In this document: in pieces, positions 33,014 to 41,445 of the stretch
How positions within the stretch are numbered: the stretch's first letter is position 1
Layout: every line of letters starts with the position of its first letter
From: CAZAYY01 sp964489525
GTDB taxonomy: Bacteria; Chloroflexota; Anaerolineae; Anaerolineales; JABWBV01
Reading direction: 5' to 3'
DNA: 64,000 nucleotides
Assembly: GCA_964489525.1 (NCBI GenBank)
Contig: CAZAYY010000002.1
Location: 203,384-267,383 of the forward strand
Notes under the pieces: generated by a model
The model's input: the letters and a program-made list of their open reading frames with translations, nothing else
Told to the model about the DNA's origin: nothing
Databases searched by the model: none
Made by a program: the position numbers and the translations under genes

Positions 33014-35017
33014 TCAGGTTCCAGGGTGGTGCAGCATAAGCTGCATGGCGCCTTCTTCCCAGGCGGTCACCTGGTTGCGCCCGTTTCGCTTCGATGTATA
33101 CAGTGCTGCATCAGCCTTGTTGATGATTTCTTGAGCGGTTTTGCCGTGGTTTGGATATGCTGAAACGCCGCAAGAAATGGTGATCGCTAATTTTCTTGCC
33201 CCCAATTCGATTGGCTGTTTCCCAACCCGCTCGCGCAGCCGATCGGCATACGGAACAGCGTTTTCGATTGGGGTATCGGGCAGCACCAGTAAAAACTCCT
33301 CGCCGCCGTACCGGCAAAGAATATCCAATTCGCGGCATTGCTGCCGCAGCAAATTTGCCAGCCATACCAGGCATTCATCCCCGGCGGCATGGCCATACTG
33401 GTCATTGATTTCTTTGAATAAGTCAATATCTAATAAAAGAATGCTGAATGGTTTGCCGGTTGCTTCTGCCAGTTCAAGTTCTTGGGTGAAGGTTTCCAGC
33501 AAAAAACGGCGGTTATAGAGCTGCGTCAGCGGGTCGCGGATGGATTGCTCGCGCAGCGTGGCTTGCAGGGCTTCAATTTCTTCGAGTTGATTTTCCAACT
33601 GCTCATTGGCTTGCCGCAGTGCATCGTCGGCCAGTTTCCGATCGGTAATATCCGACTTAACCGCAATATAGTTGATGATTTTGCCTTCCATATCCACTAC
33701 AGGCGAGATCACCACATGCTCCCAATATAATTCCCGGTTTTTCTTTCGGTTTAAAAACTCGCCTTCCCAGGTTTTACCCGATTGGATGGTTTGCCACATC
33801 TCTTTATAGACAGATTCAGGCGTCAGGCCAGACTTCATAATGCTGGTCTTCTTTCCAAGCACTTCATACTCCACGAACCCGGTCAGCAGCGTGAAGTAGG
33901 GGTTGACATATTCGATGTTGCCCATGGTGTCGGTAATCATAACCGAAACTGGGCTCTGCTCCACCGCCTGGGTGAGCTGCAGAAGGCGCAGTTCGTTCTC
34001 CTTGCGGTTGGTAATATCTCGAAACATCAGCAACCGCCCAATCATCTCCTGGTCTTTTTTACGCAGGGGGCAAATGAGTACATCGTAATACCGGCTGTGC
34101 TCCCCGCCCAGTTGCAGCTCTGTTTTCGTGATATGTCCTACGGGGGGTGCCGAAACCAACCGTGAAAAAGGCCGTATTTCCGCCAGGTTGTTTCCCAAAA
34201 GGGAGGAGACAGCAGCCTCCATCAATTTAGCCGCAGGCTGGTTAATGTCAACAATCCGGTTTTGCATGTCCACCACAATCATGCCATCCCCCAACCCTTC
34301 AAAAATCGTGTCGCGAGCAATGGGGGCCAGGTCAAAAAGGCGAGTTGAACGCAGCACCCACAAAAACCACACCCCGGTAATCGAAAACAAAACCGAAGTC
34401 CAATCTACGCCGGGGGCAAAAAAGGGCATTGTGTGGTAAAACACATTGCTCGCCATCGTAAACAAAGGCCCCACCAGCAACAGGCGGGCTTGCTGCCTGC
34501 GGATTGTTGCCCCCTGCCGGGCAGCGTCCCAAAGCGCGGCGATGATGATGAATAATACCAGGTAGCTGGAAACCATCACCCCGGCATACCCCGCACCGTG
34601 AACAAACACGGCCAGATTGTTCTCCAACCGGATCAATTCAGACCAAACCCAACCATGCAGCCCATTGGTGCTGACCAGCAGAAAGCTGAAAACGAGCGGC
34701 AGTGCCAGGCCAACCTTAAACCACTTCCTGTCCAACCATTCCGAGCGGCCTGCAAACGAAATCGAAAATAAGGCAAACAGGTACAGCGCGCCCAGGTATC
34801 CCCATGCTTCCAGGGTCGCGAAAAATACTTTCATCCAGGTTTCGACTGCGGCGTAATCCAGGGCGGAAGCCAGCGTCCAGAAAGTGATGCACACCATCGC
34901 CCCTGAAAAGTACCTGCTGGCGGCGTCGCTAGTTCTTTTTAAACTAAAATGAACGACAAGGGCATTCACCATGGTCGTTGCCAGCAAAATTAAAACAATC
35001 GGGGTAACCTGAAACAT
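33014..35017 (-). CDS. Diguanylate cyclase with 7TM, PAS-PAS and GGDEF domains
   Basis: A 667-residue sensor. The N-terminal 220 residues hold seven hydrophobic segments resembling the histidine-kinase N-terminal 7TM module. Two PAS domains follow (about 235-345 and 355-475, the second with YVNPYFTLLTGF), then a short coiled coil (QANEQLENQLEEIEALQATL) and a GGDEF domain (about 505-655). The active loop is RYGGEEF near 571, preceded by RELD, which matches the inhibitory I-site. It should make cyclic di-GMP in response to a signal sensed by the membrane or PAS parts. There is no EAL domain. It is convergent with the nuclease gene. Confidence 0.92.
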   Translation of the reverse strand: MFQVTPIVLILLATTMVNALVVHFSLKRTSDAASRYFSGAMVCITFWTLASALDYAAVETWMKVFFATLEAWGYLGALYLFALFSISFAGRSEWLDRKWFKVGLALPLVFSFLLVSTNGLHGWVWSELIRLENNLAVFVHGAGYAGVMVSSYLVLFIIIAALWDAARQGATIRRQQARLLLVGPLFTMASNVFYHTMPFFAPGVDWTSVLFSITGVWFLWVLRSTRLFDLAPIARDTIFEGLGDGMIVVDMQNRIVDINQPAAKLMEAAVSSLLGNNLAEIRPFSRLVSAPPVGHITKTELQLGGEHSRYYDVLICPLRKKDQEMIGRLLMFRDITNRKENELRLLQLTQAVEQSPVSVMITDTMGNIEYVNPYFTLLTGFVEYEVLGKKTSIMKSGLTPESVYKEMWQTIQSGKTWEGEFLNRKKNRELYWEHVVISPVVDMEGKIINYIAVKSDITDRKLADDALRQANEQLENQLEEIEALQATLREQSIRDPLTQLYNRRFLLETFTQELELAEATGKPFSILLLDIDLFKEINDQYGHAAGDECLVWLANLLRQQCRELDILCRYGGEEFLLVLPDTPIENAVPYADRLRERVGKQPIELGARKLAITISCGVSAYPNHGKTAQEIINKADAALYTSKRNGRNQVTAWEEGAMQLMLHHPGT

Positions 35018-35370
35018 AGAAACAGTGATTTAAACTAAGCGCTTTCTGCTGGGTTGATTATACTATTCATTTAACTGGGAAAAGCTCCCTAAGGTTTCCA
35101 AAACTCTTAAGGTTTGTACCATTCGCCCGGCATGTCGCTGCCCGCGCCGCAGCTCCAAAAAATTTAACATTTAAAATTTCCTCCCCCATCCTGCCCATCC
35201 TGTCCATCCCTGTTTAGTCTCCCGGCTCCTGTGTGCTTCCCCCCACCCGCAAAACCCGAATGGTTTCCAAAACCTATAGGGTTTGTACCTGTTCTCCCCC
35301 CCAGTTGCATCCCGCGTCGCGGATTGGTACAATCCCCCCTTAAAAATTTATGCACACCTGGAGAAAATCA
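35018..35370. other. Intergenic region with two copies of a short TTTCCAAAAC repeat
   Basis: No gene is seen in this 353-bp gap between divergent genes. Two related units, GGTTTCCAAAACTCTTAAGG (from 35093) and GGTTTCCAAAACCTATAGGG (from 35262), each continue with TTTGTACC. A CCATCC-type near-tandem stretch lies at about 35187-35212. The last 70 bp hold the promoter of the hydrolase gene; TATAAT on the minus strand (35057-35062) may serve the cyclase gene. Confidence 0.6.
35305..35333 (+). promoter_or_regulatory. Sigma70-type promoter of the dienelactone hydrolase gene
   Basis: TTGCAT (35305-35310), 17-bp spacer, and TACAAT (35328-35333) preceded by TGG, giving an extended -10 form. It lies about 37 bp before the ATG at 35371. 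Confidence 0.7.
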
Positions 35371-36285
35371 ATGAAAGCACTGAAACGGATATTGCTGGGA
35401 TTGCTGATCATTATGGCAGCCCTGGTCGTCTTTCTGGTTGGGTCGGTTGCGGTGGATTACGCCATTGGCGGCGAGCGCATCATGTCCGTCACCAACACCA
35501 CTATTCCCGGTACAAACGGCGGCCCGGATGTGCGCGCCTATGTAGCCGTTCCCGAAGGCCAGGGCCCATTTCCGGTGGTTATCATGATTCACGAGTTCTT
35601 TGGGCTGAACGAAAGCATCGTCGGCAAAGCCCAGGGCCTGGCCGAAGAGGGCTACCTTGTCGTTGCCCCCGACACCTTCCGAGGTTCAACCACCGCCTGG
35701 ATTCCCCGGGCCATTTACCAGGTCATCACCAACGACCCCGAACAGGTAAACCAGGACCTGGATGCCGTCTATGCCTGGTTGGCAGACCAACCCAACGCCG
35801 CTTTCGATCGCACCGCCATTGCCGGGTTTTGCTATGGCGGCCGGGTTTCTCTGCAGTACAGCCTGCACAACCCCGGCATGGCCGCCACGGTCATTTTCTA
35901 CGGCTCGCCAGTGACGGATGTGGAAACCTTGCGCAGCCTGCCCGGGCCTGTCCTGGGAATTTTTGGCGAAGCCGACAACTCCATTCCGCTCGATGACGTC
36001 CGCGCCTTTGAAACTGCCCTGGGCCAGGCCGGGATCCCGAATGAAATTTCCATCTACCCCGACCAGCCCCACGCCTTTGTGACCAGCATGGAAGCCATTC
36101 GCCAGGGCGGCGTTCAAGGAGAAGCCTGGGCGCAAATGCTCGCCTTTTTAGATGAAAACCTCAAACCAGACAACGCTTCGCAAAATGACCAACCTGGCCT
36201 GGACTACAACCCGGGTTTCGACTGGCGCTACTACCTCTTGCTGGTTTACGAACACGCCTTCGGCACCGCCAGCCACAACCACTAA
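35371..36285 (+). CDS. Dienelactone hydrolase family alpha/beta hydrolase, membrane-anchored
   Basis: A 304-residue alpha/beta hydrolase. An N-terminal hydrophobic segment (ILLGLLIIMAALVVFLVGSV) should anchor it so that the catalytic domain is outside. The triad typical of dienelactone hydrolases is visible: Cys in GFCYGG (about 152), Asp in FGEADNSIP (about 200) and His in QPHAF (about 233). The natural substrate is not evident. The C-terminal tail after about 270 (FDWRYYLLLVYEHAFG) is an extra segment. The start at 35371 follows GGAG by 7 nt; an in-frame ATG at 35350 lacks a ribosome-binding site. A terminator-like hairpin follows. Confidence 0.85.
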   Translation: MKALKRILLGLLIIMAALVVFLVGSVAVDYAIGGERIMSVTNTTIPGTNGGPDVRAYVAVPEGQGPFPVVIMIHEFFGLNESIVGKAQGLAEEGYLVVAPDTFRGSTTAWIPRAIYQVITNDPEQVNQDLDAVYAWLADQPNAAFDRTAIAGFCYGGRVSLQYSLHNPGMAATVIFYGSPVTDVETLRSLPGPVLGIFGEADNSIPLDDVRAFETALGQAGIPNEISIYPDQPHAFVTSMEAIRQGGVQGEAWAQMLAFLDENLKPDNASQNDQPGLDYNPGFDWRYYLLLVYEHAFGTASHNH

Positions 36286-36324
36286 AGCGCGACCAGCCCC
36301 GAATACCCCCGGACTGGTAACCAT

Positions 36325-36368
36325 CTCCCCAACTTGGCGCAGGATCCTGTGCCAGTTGGGGGAGTTTT
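36325..36368 (+). terminator. Terminator-like hairpin after the dienelactone hydrolase gene
   Basis: CTCCCCAACTTGGC and GCCAGTTGGGGGAG form an imperfect stem followed by TTTT. It starts 40 bp after the stop codon. Confidence 0.6.
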
Positions 36369-36407
36369 GAGGGGATCTGTGGCTTCGAGCAATTTCCGGG
36401 TCTTCAG

Positions 36408-36438
36408 TCCTCCCATTTTGCCTGGCAAAATGGGAGGA
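36408..36438. repeat. 31-bp near-perfect palindrome
   Basis: TCCTCCCATTTTGCC and its exact complement are separated by one base. A related but decayed palindrome (CCCCCATTTTGCC with GCAAAATAAGGGG) occurs at about 45096-45126, so this belongs to a dispersed family. There is no T-tract, so it is not an obvious terminator. Confidence 0.6.
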
Positions 36439-36503
36439 TTCAGGGGGGTGAATTTTGCTGAGGGTCATTTTTATTAATAACCCGGGTTCTGTTCTCGTTT
36501 TAG

Positions 36504-36532
36504 TTGTCAACTAAAAATTCCAGTACTACAAT
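36504..36532 (+). promoter_or_regulatory. Sigma70-type promoter of the DUF333/TolB lipoprotein gene
   Basis: TTGTCA (36504-36509), 17-bp spacer, TACAAT (36527-36532). It lies 43 bp upstream of the ATG at 36576 in an AT-rich stretch, which also argues against translation starting further upstream. Confidence 0.75.
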
Positions 36533-36575
36533 AAAATTATGCGGATGGCATTCCGTTGATAAAAGGAGGTGTGCC

Positions 36576-37865
36576 ATGTGTAAAATAAATGTGCTTCTAT
36601 GTTTTGTTGTTGTACTGGTATGCGTGGGCTGCACCACGCAGCCCCCAATCATCCAGCCACAACCAGAGGGGCCTCAAATCGGAATGGCAAACCCGGCTTC
36701 CCAAAACTGCATCGCCAAGGGGGGCAGATTGGTCCTCGAAACCCGTGGGGATGGTGGGCAATATGGAGTCTGCTTTTTCGAAGATAACCGGCAGTGTGAA
36801 GAATGGGCCCTCTTCAATGGCGAATGCCCGGAAGGCGGTCTGAAAGTCACCGGCTATGTCACCAAAGCAGCCCAGTACTGTGTGATTACCGGAGGCAGCT
36901 ACACCATTACAGGCGAATCCAACACGCCCAACGAACAGGGCACCTGCACCTATCCTTCCGGCAGCGTGTGCGACGTCTGGGCGTTATTCAACGGCATGTG
37001 CGACCCCAACCAACCGCCCGCGCCAACCGCTGTCCCTGAAACCCAACCGGTTGGAGATGTTGGAAGGATTGTGTTCGACTCCACCCGGCAAGGCATGTAC
37101 CGCAACCTGTTCCTCATGAATGCAGACGGTTCCAATGTGACCCAATTGGCCAGCGAAGAATCCAACCAGTTTGCAGGCCCCGGGTCTCCGGATGGGCAGC
37201 GCATCCTGTATACCGGGTTCGGTCCCATGAACAGTTATATTGCATCCATGCTTTCCGAGGGAGGTGGTCAGGCCATCGTGATGAGTTATTCTGGCTCCGA
37301 CGAGGCTTTCCCGGCCTGGTCTCCCGATGGGCAGAAAATTGCCTTCACCTCCCGTCGGGATGGCGACAACGAGATTTACGTCATCCAGGCAGATGGCTCA
37401 AACCTGCAGCGCCTGACCAACCACACCGCCGATGATTTTTCCCCCGCCTGGTCTCCCGATGGTCAGAAAATTGTTTTTGTGTCTGACCGCGACCAGATGG
37501 TGGGCGTGTACGATCTTTTCATCATGAATGCCGATGGCACCGATGTGCGCCGCCTGACCAACGATCCCTACCCGGATTACGCACCCGCCTGGTCACCCGA
37601 TGGCTCGATGGTTGCCTACCAATCCTTTCCTGGTGGTGCTGGAGAGATTTTTGTCATCAATGTGGATGGTTCCAACCTGCGCAATCTCACCCAAAACCCC
37701 GCGGATGACTGGGCGCCCACCTGGTCGCCCGATGGCAGCCTGGTTCTTTTTCAATCCAACCGCGACGGCAATTGGGAAATTTACCAGATGGCAGCCGATG
37801 GCTCCGGGCAGGTCAACCTCACCAATCATCCAGCAGACGACCAGCTTCCCTACTGGGTTCCTTGA
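36576..37865 (+). CDS. Lipoprotein with two DUF333 domains and a TolB-like propeller
   Basis: A 429-residue lipoprotein. The signal ends with the lipobox VCVGC. Two DUF333 units follow: NPASQNCIAKGG ... CEEWALFNGEC (about 40-90) and QYCVITGG ... CDVWALFNGMC (about 98-145), each with three to four conserved cysteines that may pair outside the cell. From about 165 to the end, TolB/WD40-like blades repeat AWSPDGQKIAF, GDNEIYVIQADGSN and LTNHTADD. The start at 36576 follows a strong AAAGGAGG; an upstream extension overlaps the promoter and is rejected. It is probably a surface sensing or binding protein; no enzyme motif is visible. Confidence 0.85.
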   Translation: MCKINVLLCFVVVLVCVGCTTQPPIIQPQPEGPQIGMANPASQNCIAKGGRLVLETRGDGGQYGVCFFEDNRQCEEWALFNGECPEGGLKVTGYVTKAAQYCVITGGSYTITGESNTPNEQGTCTYPSGSVCDVWALFNGMCDPNQPPAPTAVPETQPVGDVGRIVFDSTRQGMYRNLFLMNADGSNVTQLASEESNQFAGPGSPDGQRILYTGFGPMNSYIASMLSEGGGQAIVMSYSGSDEAFPAWSPDGQKIAFTSRRDGDNEIYVIQADGSNLQRLTNHTADDFSPAWSPDGQKIVFVSDRDQMVGVYDLFIMNADGTDVRRLTNDPYPDYAPAWSPDGSMVAYQSFPGGAGEIFVINVDGSNLRNLTQNPADDWAPTWSPDGSLVLFQSNRDGNWEIYQMAADGSGQVNLTNHPADDQLPYWVP

Positions 37866-37908
37866 CCAGCGCAAGGTTGTGGGTTAACACCCAATCCGCC
37901 CGTTTTCT

Positions 37909-37935
37909 CCCCCGCTCCAAAGCCTGGGGCGGGGG
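37909..37935. repeat. GC-rich palindrome of the CCCCGCCCC-AAAGCCT family
   Basis: CCCCCGCTCC and GGGGCGGGGG flank AAAGCCT. It lies between two convergent stops and is one of four copies in the window (also about 24023, 39448 and 53451). Confidence 0.7.
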
Positions 37936-37947
37936 CTGAGTCTTAAC

Positions 37948-39180
37948 TCAAATTTCGCTGATCGCCCGCAGCCGCTCTGGAATGGGAGGGTGGCTGTAAT
38001 GAATCCAAACGTACAGCGGGTGTGGGTTCAGGTTAGCCAGGTTTTCCTGGGCCAGCACCCTGAACGCACTCATCGTGGGTTCTTTGCCGGCCAGCCGGGC
38101 AGCAAAAGCATCCGCGGCATATTCGGCCTTGCGGCTGATATAGTTAAGCGGCAGGCTCAGCAGCAGGTTCAGCGGCTCCATTAAAATACTGAATAAAACG
38201 AAGCTAAACCCAAAATGCACCCCCGAAAGCCCAAAGGCCTCAGCCAGCGCCGGGCTTTGCAAAATGAACCCGATGACGGTTGCATACAAGCCGAATAGAA
38301 CGATTTGCAGTCCCAGCATCCGGGGTACATCTTTATGCACTGCATGACCCAGTTCGTGCGCCAGCACCGAAAGCACCTCTTTCTCATTAAGTTTTTCAAC
38401 CAGGGTGTCAAACAGCACCACTTCTCGGGTTTTGCCCAGTCCGCTGAAAAAAGCGTTCAGTTTGGTCGAGCGCTTTGAAGCATCCATCACCGAAATGGCC
38501 TTCACCGAAAAGCCCACTTTCGCCGCCAGACCTTCAATTTGTGCTTTCAACGGCCCTTCGGGCAGCGGCGTCAGTTTGTTAAAGATTTTGACAAACACCT
38601 TGGTGTTAAGCACAAACAGCACCACCATCACCACCGAAAGCACACCCCAGGCCGAGAGGATAAACATCCACAACCGCTCCGCAAAAACCAGGTAGAGCCA
38701 GTTCAAAAGGGCCACCAACCCGCCGCCCAACGCTGCCGTTAGCGCCAGGCTTTTTAGTGCATCCAGGAAGAAGGTCGTCCGGCTGGTTTTGTTGAACCCG
38801 AACTTTTCTTCAATCACAAATGTGGCATAGTAATCAAAAGGCAGCGAAATAAGGGCGCCGAACAGGGTGAACACACCCAGGAAAGCCAGGGTTTGGAAAA
38901 TGGGTTGGCTGAACCACTGGCTTGTCCAACCCTCCAGCAATCCAAACACCCCGAACCCCAACAGCGCCAGCAGCAGGGCGGTTGATATCGTCTTTACAAT
39001 CACCCCATGACGCAGGGTTTCCATCGTGTAGTCCAGCCATTTGCGGTATTTTTCTTCATCGTAAATATCGCGGGCATTCGCAGGGATGGGCTGCTTACGG
39101 TGCTGGTAATTGACCAGTGTAATCGCCAGGTCTACCAAATACATCACGGCCACAAGACCAATAATCCACAGGCTGAGCAT
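37948..39180 (-). CDS. M48-family zinc metallopeptidase (Ste24/CAAX protease-like)
   Basis: A 410-residue integral membrane protease with about seven hydrophobic segments. The catalytic motif VLAHELGHAVHKD is near residue 273, with the third ligand region in RKAEYAADAFAARL. It contains the Ste24-type block SLPFDYYATFVIEEKFGFNK. Bacterial members of this type degrade or process membrane proteins; CAAX processing itself is unlikely here. The ATG at 39180 follows AGAGGAG by 7 nt, so it is preferred over an in-frame start 51 bp upstream. It is convergent with the TolB lipoprotein gene and separated from it by a GC palindrome. Confidence 0.88.
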   Translation of the reverse strand: MLSLWIIGLVAVMYLVDLAITLVNYQHRKQPIPANARDIYDEEKYRKWLDYTMETLRHGVIVKTISTALLLALLGFGVFGLLEGWTSQWFSQPIFQTLAFLGVFTLFGALISLPFDYYATFVIEEKFGFNKTSRTTFFLDALKSLALTAALGGGLVALLNWLYLVFAERLWMFILSAWGVLSVVMVVLFVLNTKVFVKIFNKLTPLPEGPLKAQIEGLAAKVGFSVKAISVMDASKRSTKLNAFFSGLGKTREVVLFDTLVEKLNEKEVLSVLAHELGHAVHKDVPRMLGLQIVLFGLYATVIGFILQSPALAEAFGLSGVHFGFSFVLFSILMEPLNLLLSLPLNYISRKAEYAADAFAARLAGKEPTMSAFRVLAQENLANLNPHPLYVWIHYSHPPIPERLRAISEI

Positions 39181-39644
39181 AATCAAACTCCTCTGAACCA
39201 CCAAAAAATGCCCCCGCCAGGCTTCACCCACGGCGGGTTTGCTTCCGGCTAGTATACCATGCCCCCCTCGTCCCGTCTTTAGCCGCGTCCCACCCCTGTA
39301 GTAACGACTTCAGTCGTGCATCTCCTCCCCCCTGTAGTAACGACTTTAGTCGTGCATCCCTGTTCACAGGCCTTGCTTAAAAGTTGGGGTTTGAGGCTGG
39401 CGCAGGCAGCGAAGCCAGCCTGCGCCAGCCCCAAAATTGTTTTAAAGTCCCCTGCCCCAGGCTTGGGGCGGGGGATTTAGGGGGTGCGGACCTGGACTTT
39501 CACAGAAGTTTTTGACTTTAAGAAACTCCTGCCCCTCTTCAATAGCAGTTGCCTGGGTTCGCTTCGTGTGATACACTCCCTGCGATACACAGCCCCGGAG
39601 CAGGGCTGCGATCACAAAATTTCACCCTTCAGAGAGGAACCCCC
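39181..39644. repeat. Repeat-filled intergenic region before glmS
   Basis: No gene is seen. Two REP-like units occur in tandem, GTAGTAACGACTTCAGTCGT (39298-39317) and GTAGTAACGACTTTAGTCGT (39334-39353), with a decayed third near 39275. A GC palindrome of the TGCCCCAGGCTTGGGGCGGGG type is at 39448-39475, and a unit related to the inverted repeat at 24103 (CACAGAAGTTTTTGACTT...) is at 39501-39530. The glmS promoter could not be identified. Confidence 0.7.
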
Positions 39645-41432
39645 ATGTGTGGTATTTTTGGCATTGTCACCCGTGAAGAACAGGCCCTTGGGCCCATCCT
39701 GACCGAAGCCGCCCACCGGCTGACCTACCGCGGCTACGATTCCGTCGGCGCTGCCACCCTGAGCGGCGGCAAAATTGACCTGCGCAAAGACGCCGGGCGG
39801 GTGGCCGATGTGGCCGAACGCTACAACTTTGCCGAAATGACCGGCACACGTGGCATCACCCAACTGCGCTGGGCCACCTTTGGCGCACCATCCCAGGTCA
39901 ACTCCCAGCCCCATCTCGATTCGGATGGCGACCTGGTTGGAGCCCACAACGGCAACGTGGTCAACAATGTCGAACTGCGCCAGCAGTTCATGGCCGAAGG
40001 CATGACCGTCCGTTCGATGAACGATGGCGAATCATGCGTTCATGCCGTGGAACGCTATGTCAACCAGGGGTTTGGTATGATCGAAGCCATTCGCCGCGCC
40101 TACCACGACCTTGAGGGCGATTATTCTTTTGTGATTGGGCGCATCCACGATGACAAACTCTACGCCTTTAAGAAAGGCTCCGGGCTGGTGGTGGGCATCG
40201 GTGAAGATTTCACCTGTGTTTCGTCCGACCTGCCCTCCCTGCTGCCCCTCACCCGCAAAGTGATTCGCCTGGAAGACGGTGAAATCATCACCCTGGCGGC
40301 AGACCGGGTGGAGCTGCACTCGGTGAACGACGGCGCGCCCATCCTGCGCGAGCCAGAATTGGTGACCGAAACCATGGAAGCGGTGCAAAAAGGCGGGTAT
40401 GCCCATTTCATGCTCAAAGAGGTCTACGAACAATCCCAGGTCGCCCGCGAAGTGCTGAACATGCTCAACGGCTCGCCCGATGTGGCCGAAGTGGTCGAAA
40501 AAATGAAGCACGCCCGCAACCTCTATTTTGTCGGCTGCGGCACCAGCTACCACGCCTGCCTGGCTGGGGCGGTCTATTTTGCCCAGCTTGCCGGGCGGCC
40601 GGTCATCCCGGTGATTGCTCCGCAGTTCATGCCGCAGTATGCCCCCACGGTCAACGCCCAGGATGTCGGCCTGTTCGTCAGCCAGAGCGGCGAAACCAAA
40701 GACGTCCTCAACGCCCTCGAAGTGGCCCGGGCCAGGGGCATGACCACCTACGGCCTGGCCAACGTGATTGGCTCCACCCTGACCCGCGCCACAGCTTGCT
40801 CGCTGCCTTTGTGCTGCGGGTACGAAATCAGCGTCCCGGCTACCAAAACCTTCACCAACCAGGTGGTGACCTTCTTATACCTGGCCTACCGCCTGGCCGG
40901 GCTGGACACCCGCAAACTGGATGCCATCCCCACCCTGATGGAGCAAACCCTGGCCATGGTGGCCGGGCAGATCGAAAGCCTCGCCGAGGAAATTAACCAC
41001 TGGAACGACCTCTACTGCCTGGGCTATGGCGCAACCTACTCGATTGCGCTCGAAGGCGCGCTCAAACTGAAAGAAATCACCTACGCCCACTGCGAAGGCA
41101 TGCTCTCCACCGAGTTCAAACACGGCCCGCTCTCGGCGGTCAGCGATGGCTTCCCGATTTTGTTTGCCGCCGGGCCGCAGGACATTCCCCTGATTGTCAG
41201 CGGCCTGAACGAAGTCACCTGCCGGGGCGCTCGTGCCATTGCCATTGGCCCGGAAGATGCCCGCCTGCGTGCCAACGCCACCGACCTGGTGGTTACTCCC
41301 GATGCCGCCCCGGAAATCAGCGCTTTGCTGGCTGTGCTGCCGCTCCAGCTTCTTTCCTATCATATGAGCGTGCTGCGCGGCTACGACCCCGACTTCCCGC
41401 GCAACCTGAGCAAAACACTGACGGTAGATTAA
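39645..41432 (+). CDS. glmS: Glutamine-fructose-6-phosphate aminotransferase (isomerizing)
   Basis: A 595-residue enzyme that makes glucosamine-6-phosphate for peptidoglycan. The glutaminase domain begins directly with the nucleophile Cys (MCGIFGIVT), continues with YRGYDSVGAA and HNGNVVNN. Two SIS domains follow (CGTSYHA, VSQSGETKD; GYGATYSIALEGALKLKEITY), and the C-terminus has the typical DPDFPRNLSKTLTVD. The start at 39645 is fixed by the catalytic Cys and an AGAGAGGA motif. One departure: the block normally written RWATHGEPS reads RWATFGAPS, replacing a histidine that lies in the glutamine site of the classical enzyme. No glmS ribozyme was recognised upstream. Confidence 0.88.
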   Translation: MCGIFGIVTREEQALGPILTEAAHRLTYRGYDSVGAATLSGGKIDLRKDAGRVADVAERYNFAEMTGTRGITQLRWATFGAPSQVNSQPHLDSDGDLVGAHNGNVVNNVELRQQFMAEGMTVRSMNDGESCVHAVERYVNQGFGMIEAIRRAYHDLEGDYSFVIGRIHDDKLYAFKKGSGLVVGIGEDFTCVSSDLPSLLPLTRKVIRLEDGEIITLAADRVELHSVNDGAPILREPELVTETMEAVQKGGYAHFMLKEVYEQSQVAREVLNMLNGSPDVAEVVEKMKHARNLYFVGCGTSYHACLAGAVYFAQLAGRPVIPVIAPQFMPQYAPTVNAQDVGLFVSQSGETKDVLNALEVARARGMTTYGLANVIGSTLTRATACSLPLCCGYEISVPATKTFTNQVVTFLYLAYRLAGLDTRKLDAIPTLMEQTLAMVAGQIESLAEEINHWNDLYCLGYGATYSIALEGALKLKEITYAHCEGMLSTEFKHGPLSAVSDGFPILFAAGPQDIPLIVSGLNEVTCRGARAIAIGPEDARLRANATDLVVTPDAAPEISALLAVLPLQLLSYHMSVLRGYDPDFPRNLSKTLTVD

Positions 41433-41445
41433 GCCCTCAACCTGG

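Noticed and set aside
28842..39353. CRISPR array suggested by short repeats
   Set aside because: The units are hairpins with GTAG heads, scattered and without regular spacers; no cas genes are present.
39400..39644. glmS ribozyme upstream of glmS
   Set aside because: The region is filled with GC palindromes and repeat units; no glmS ribozyme core was recognised.
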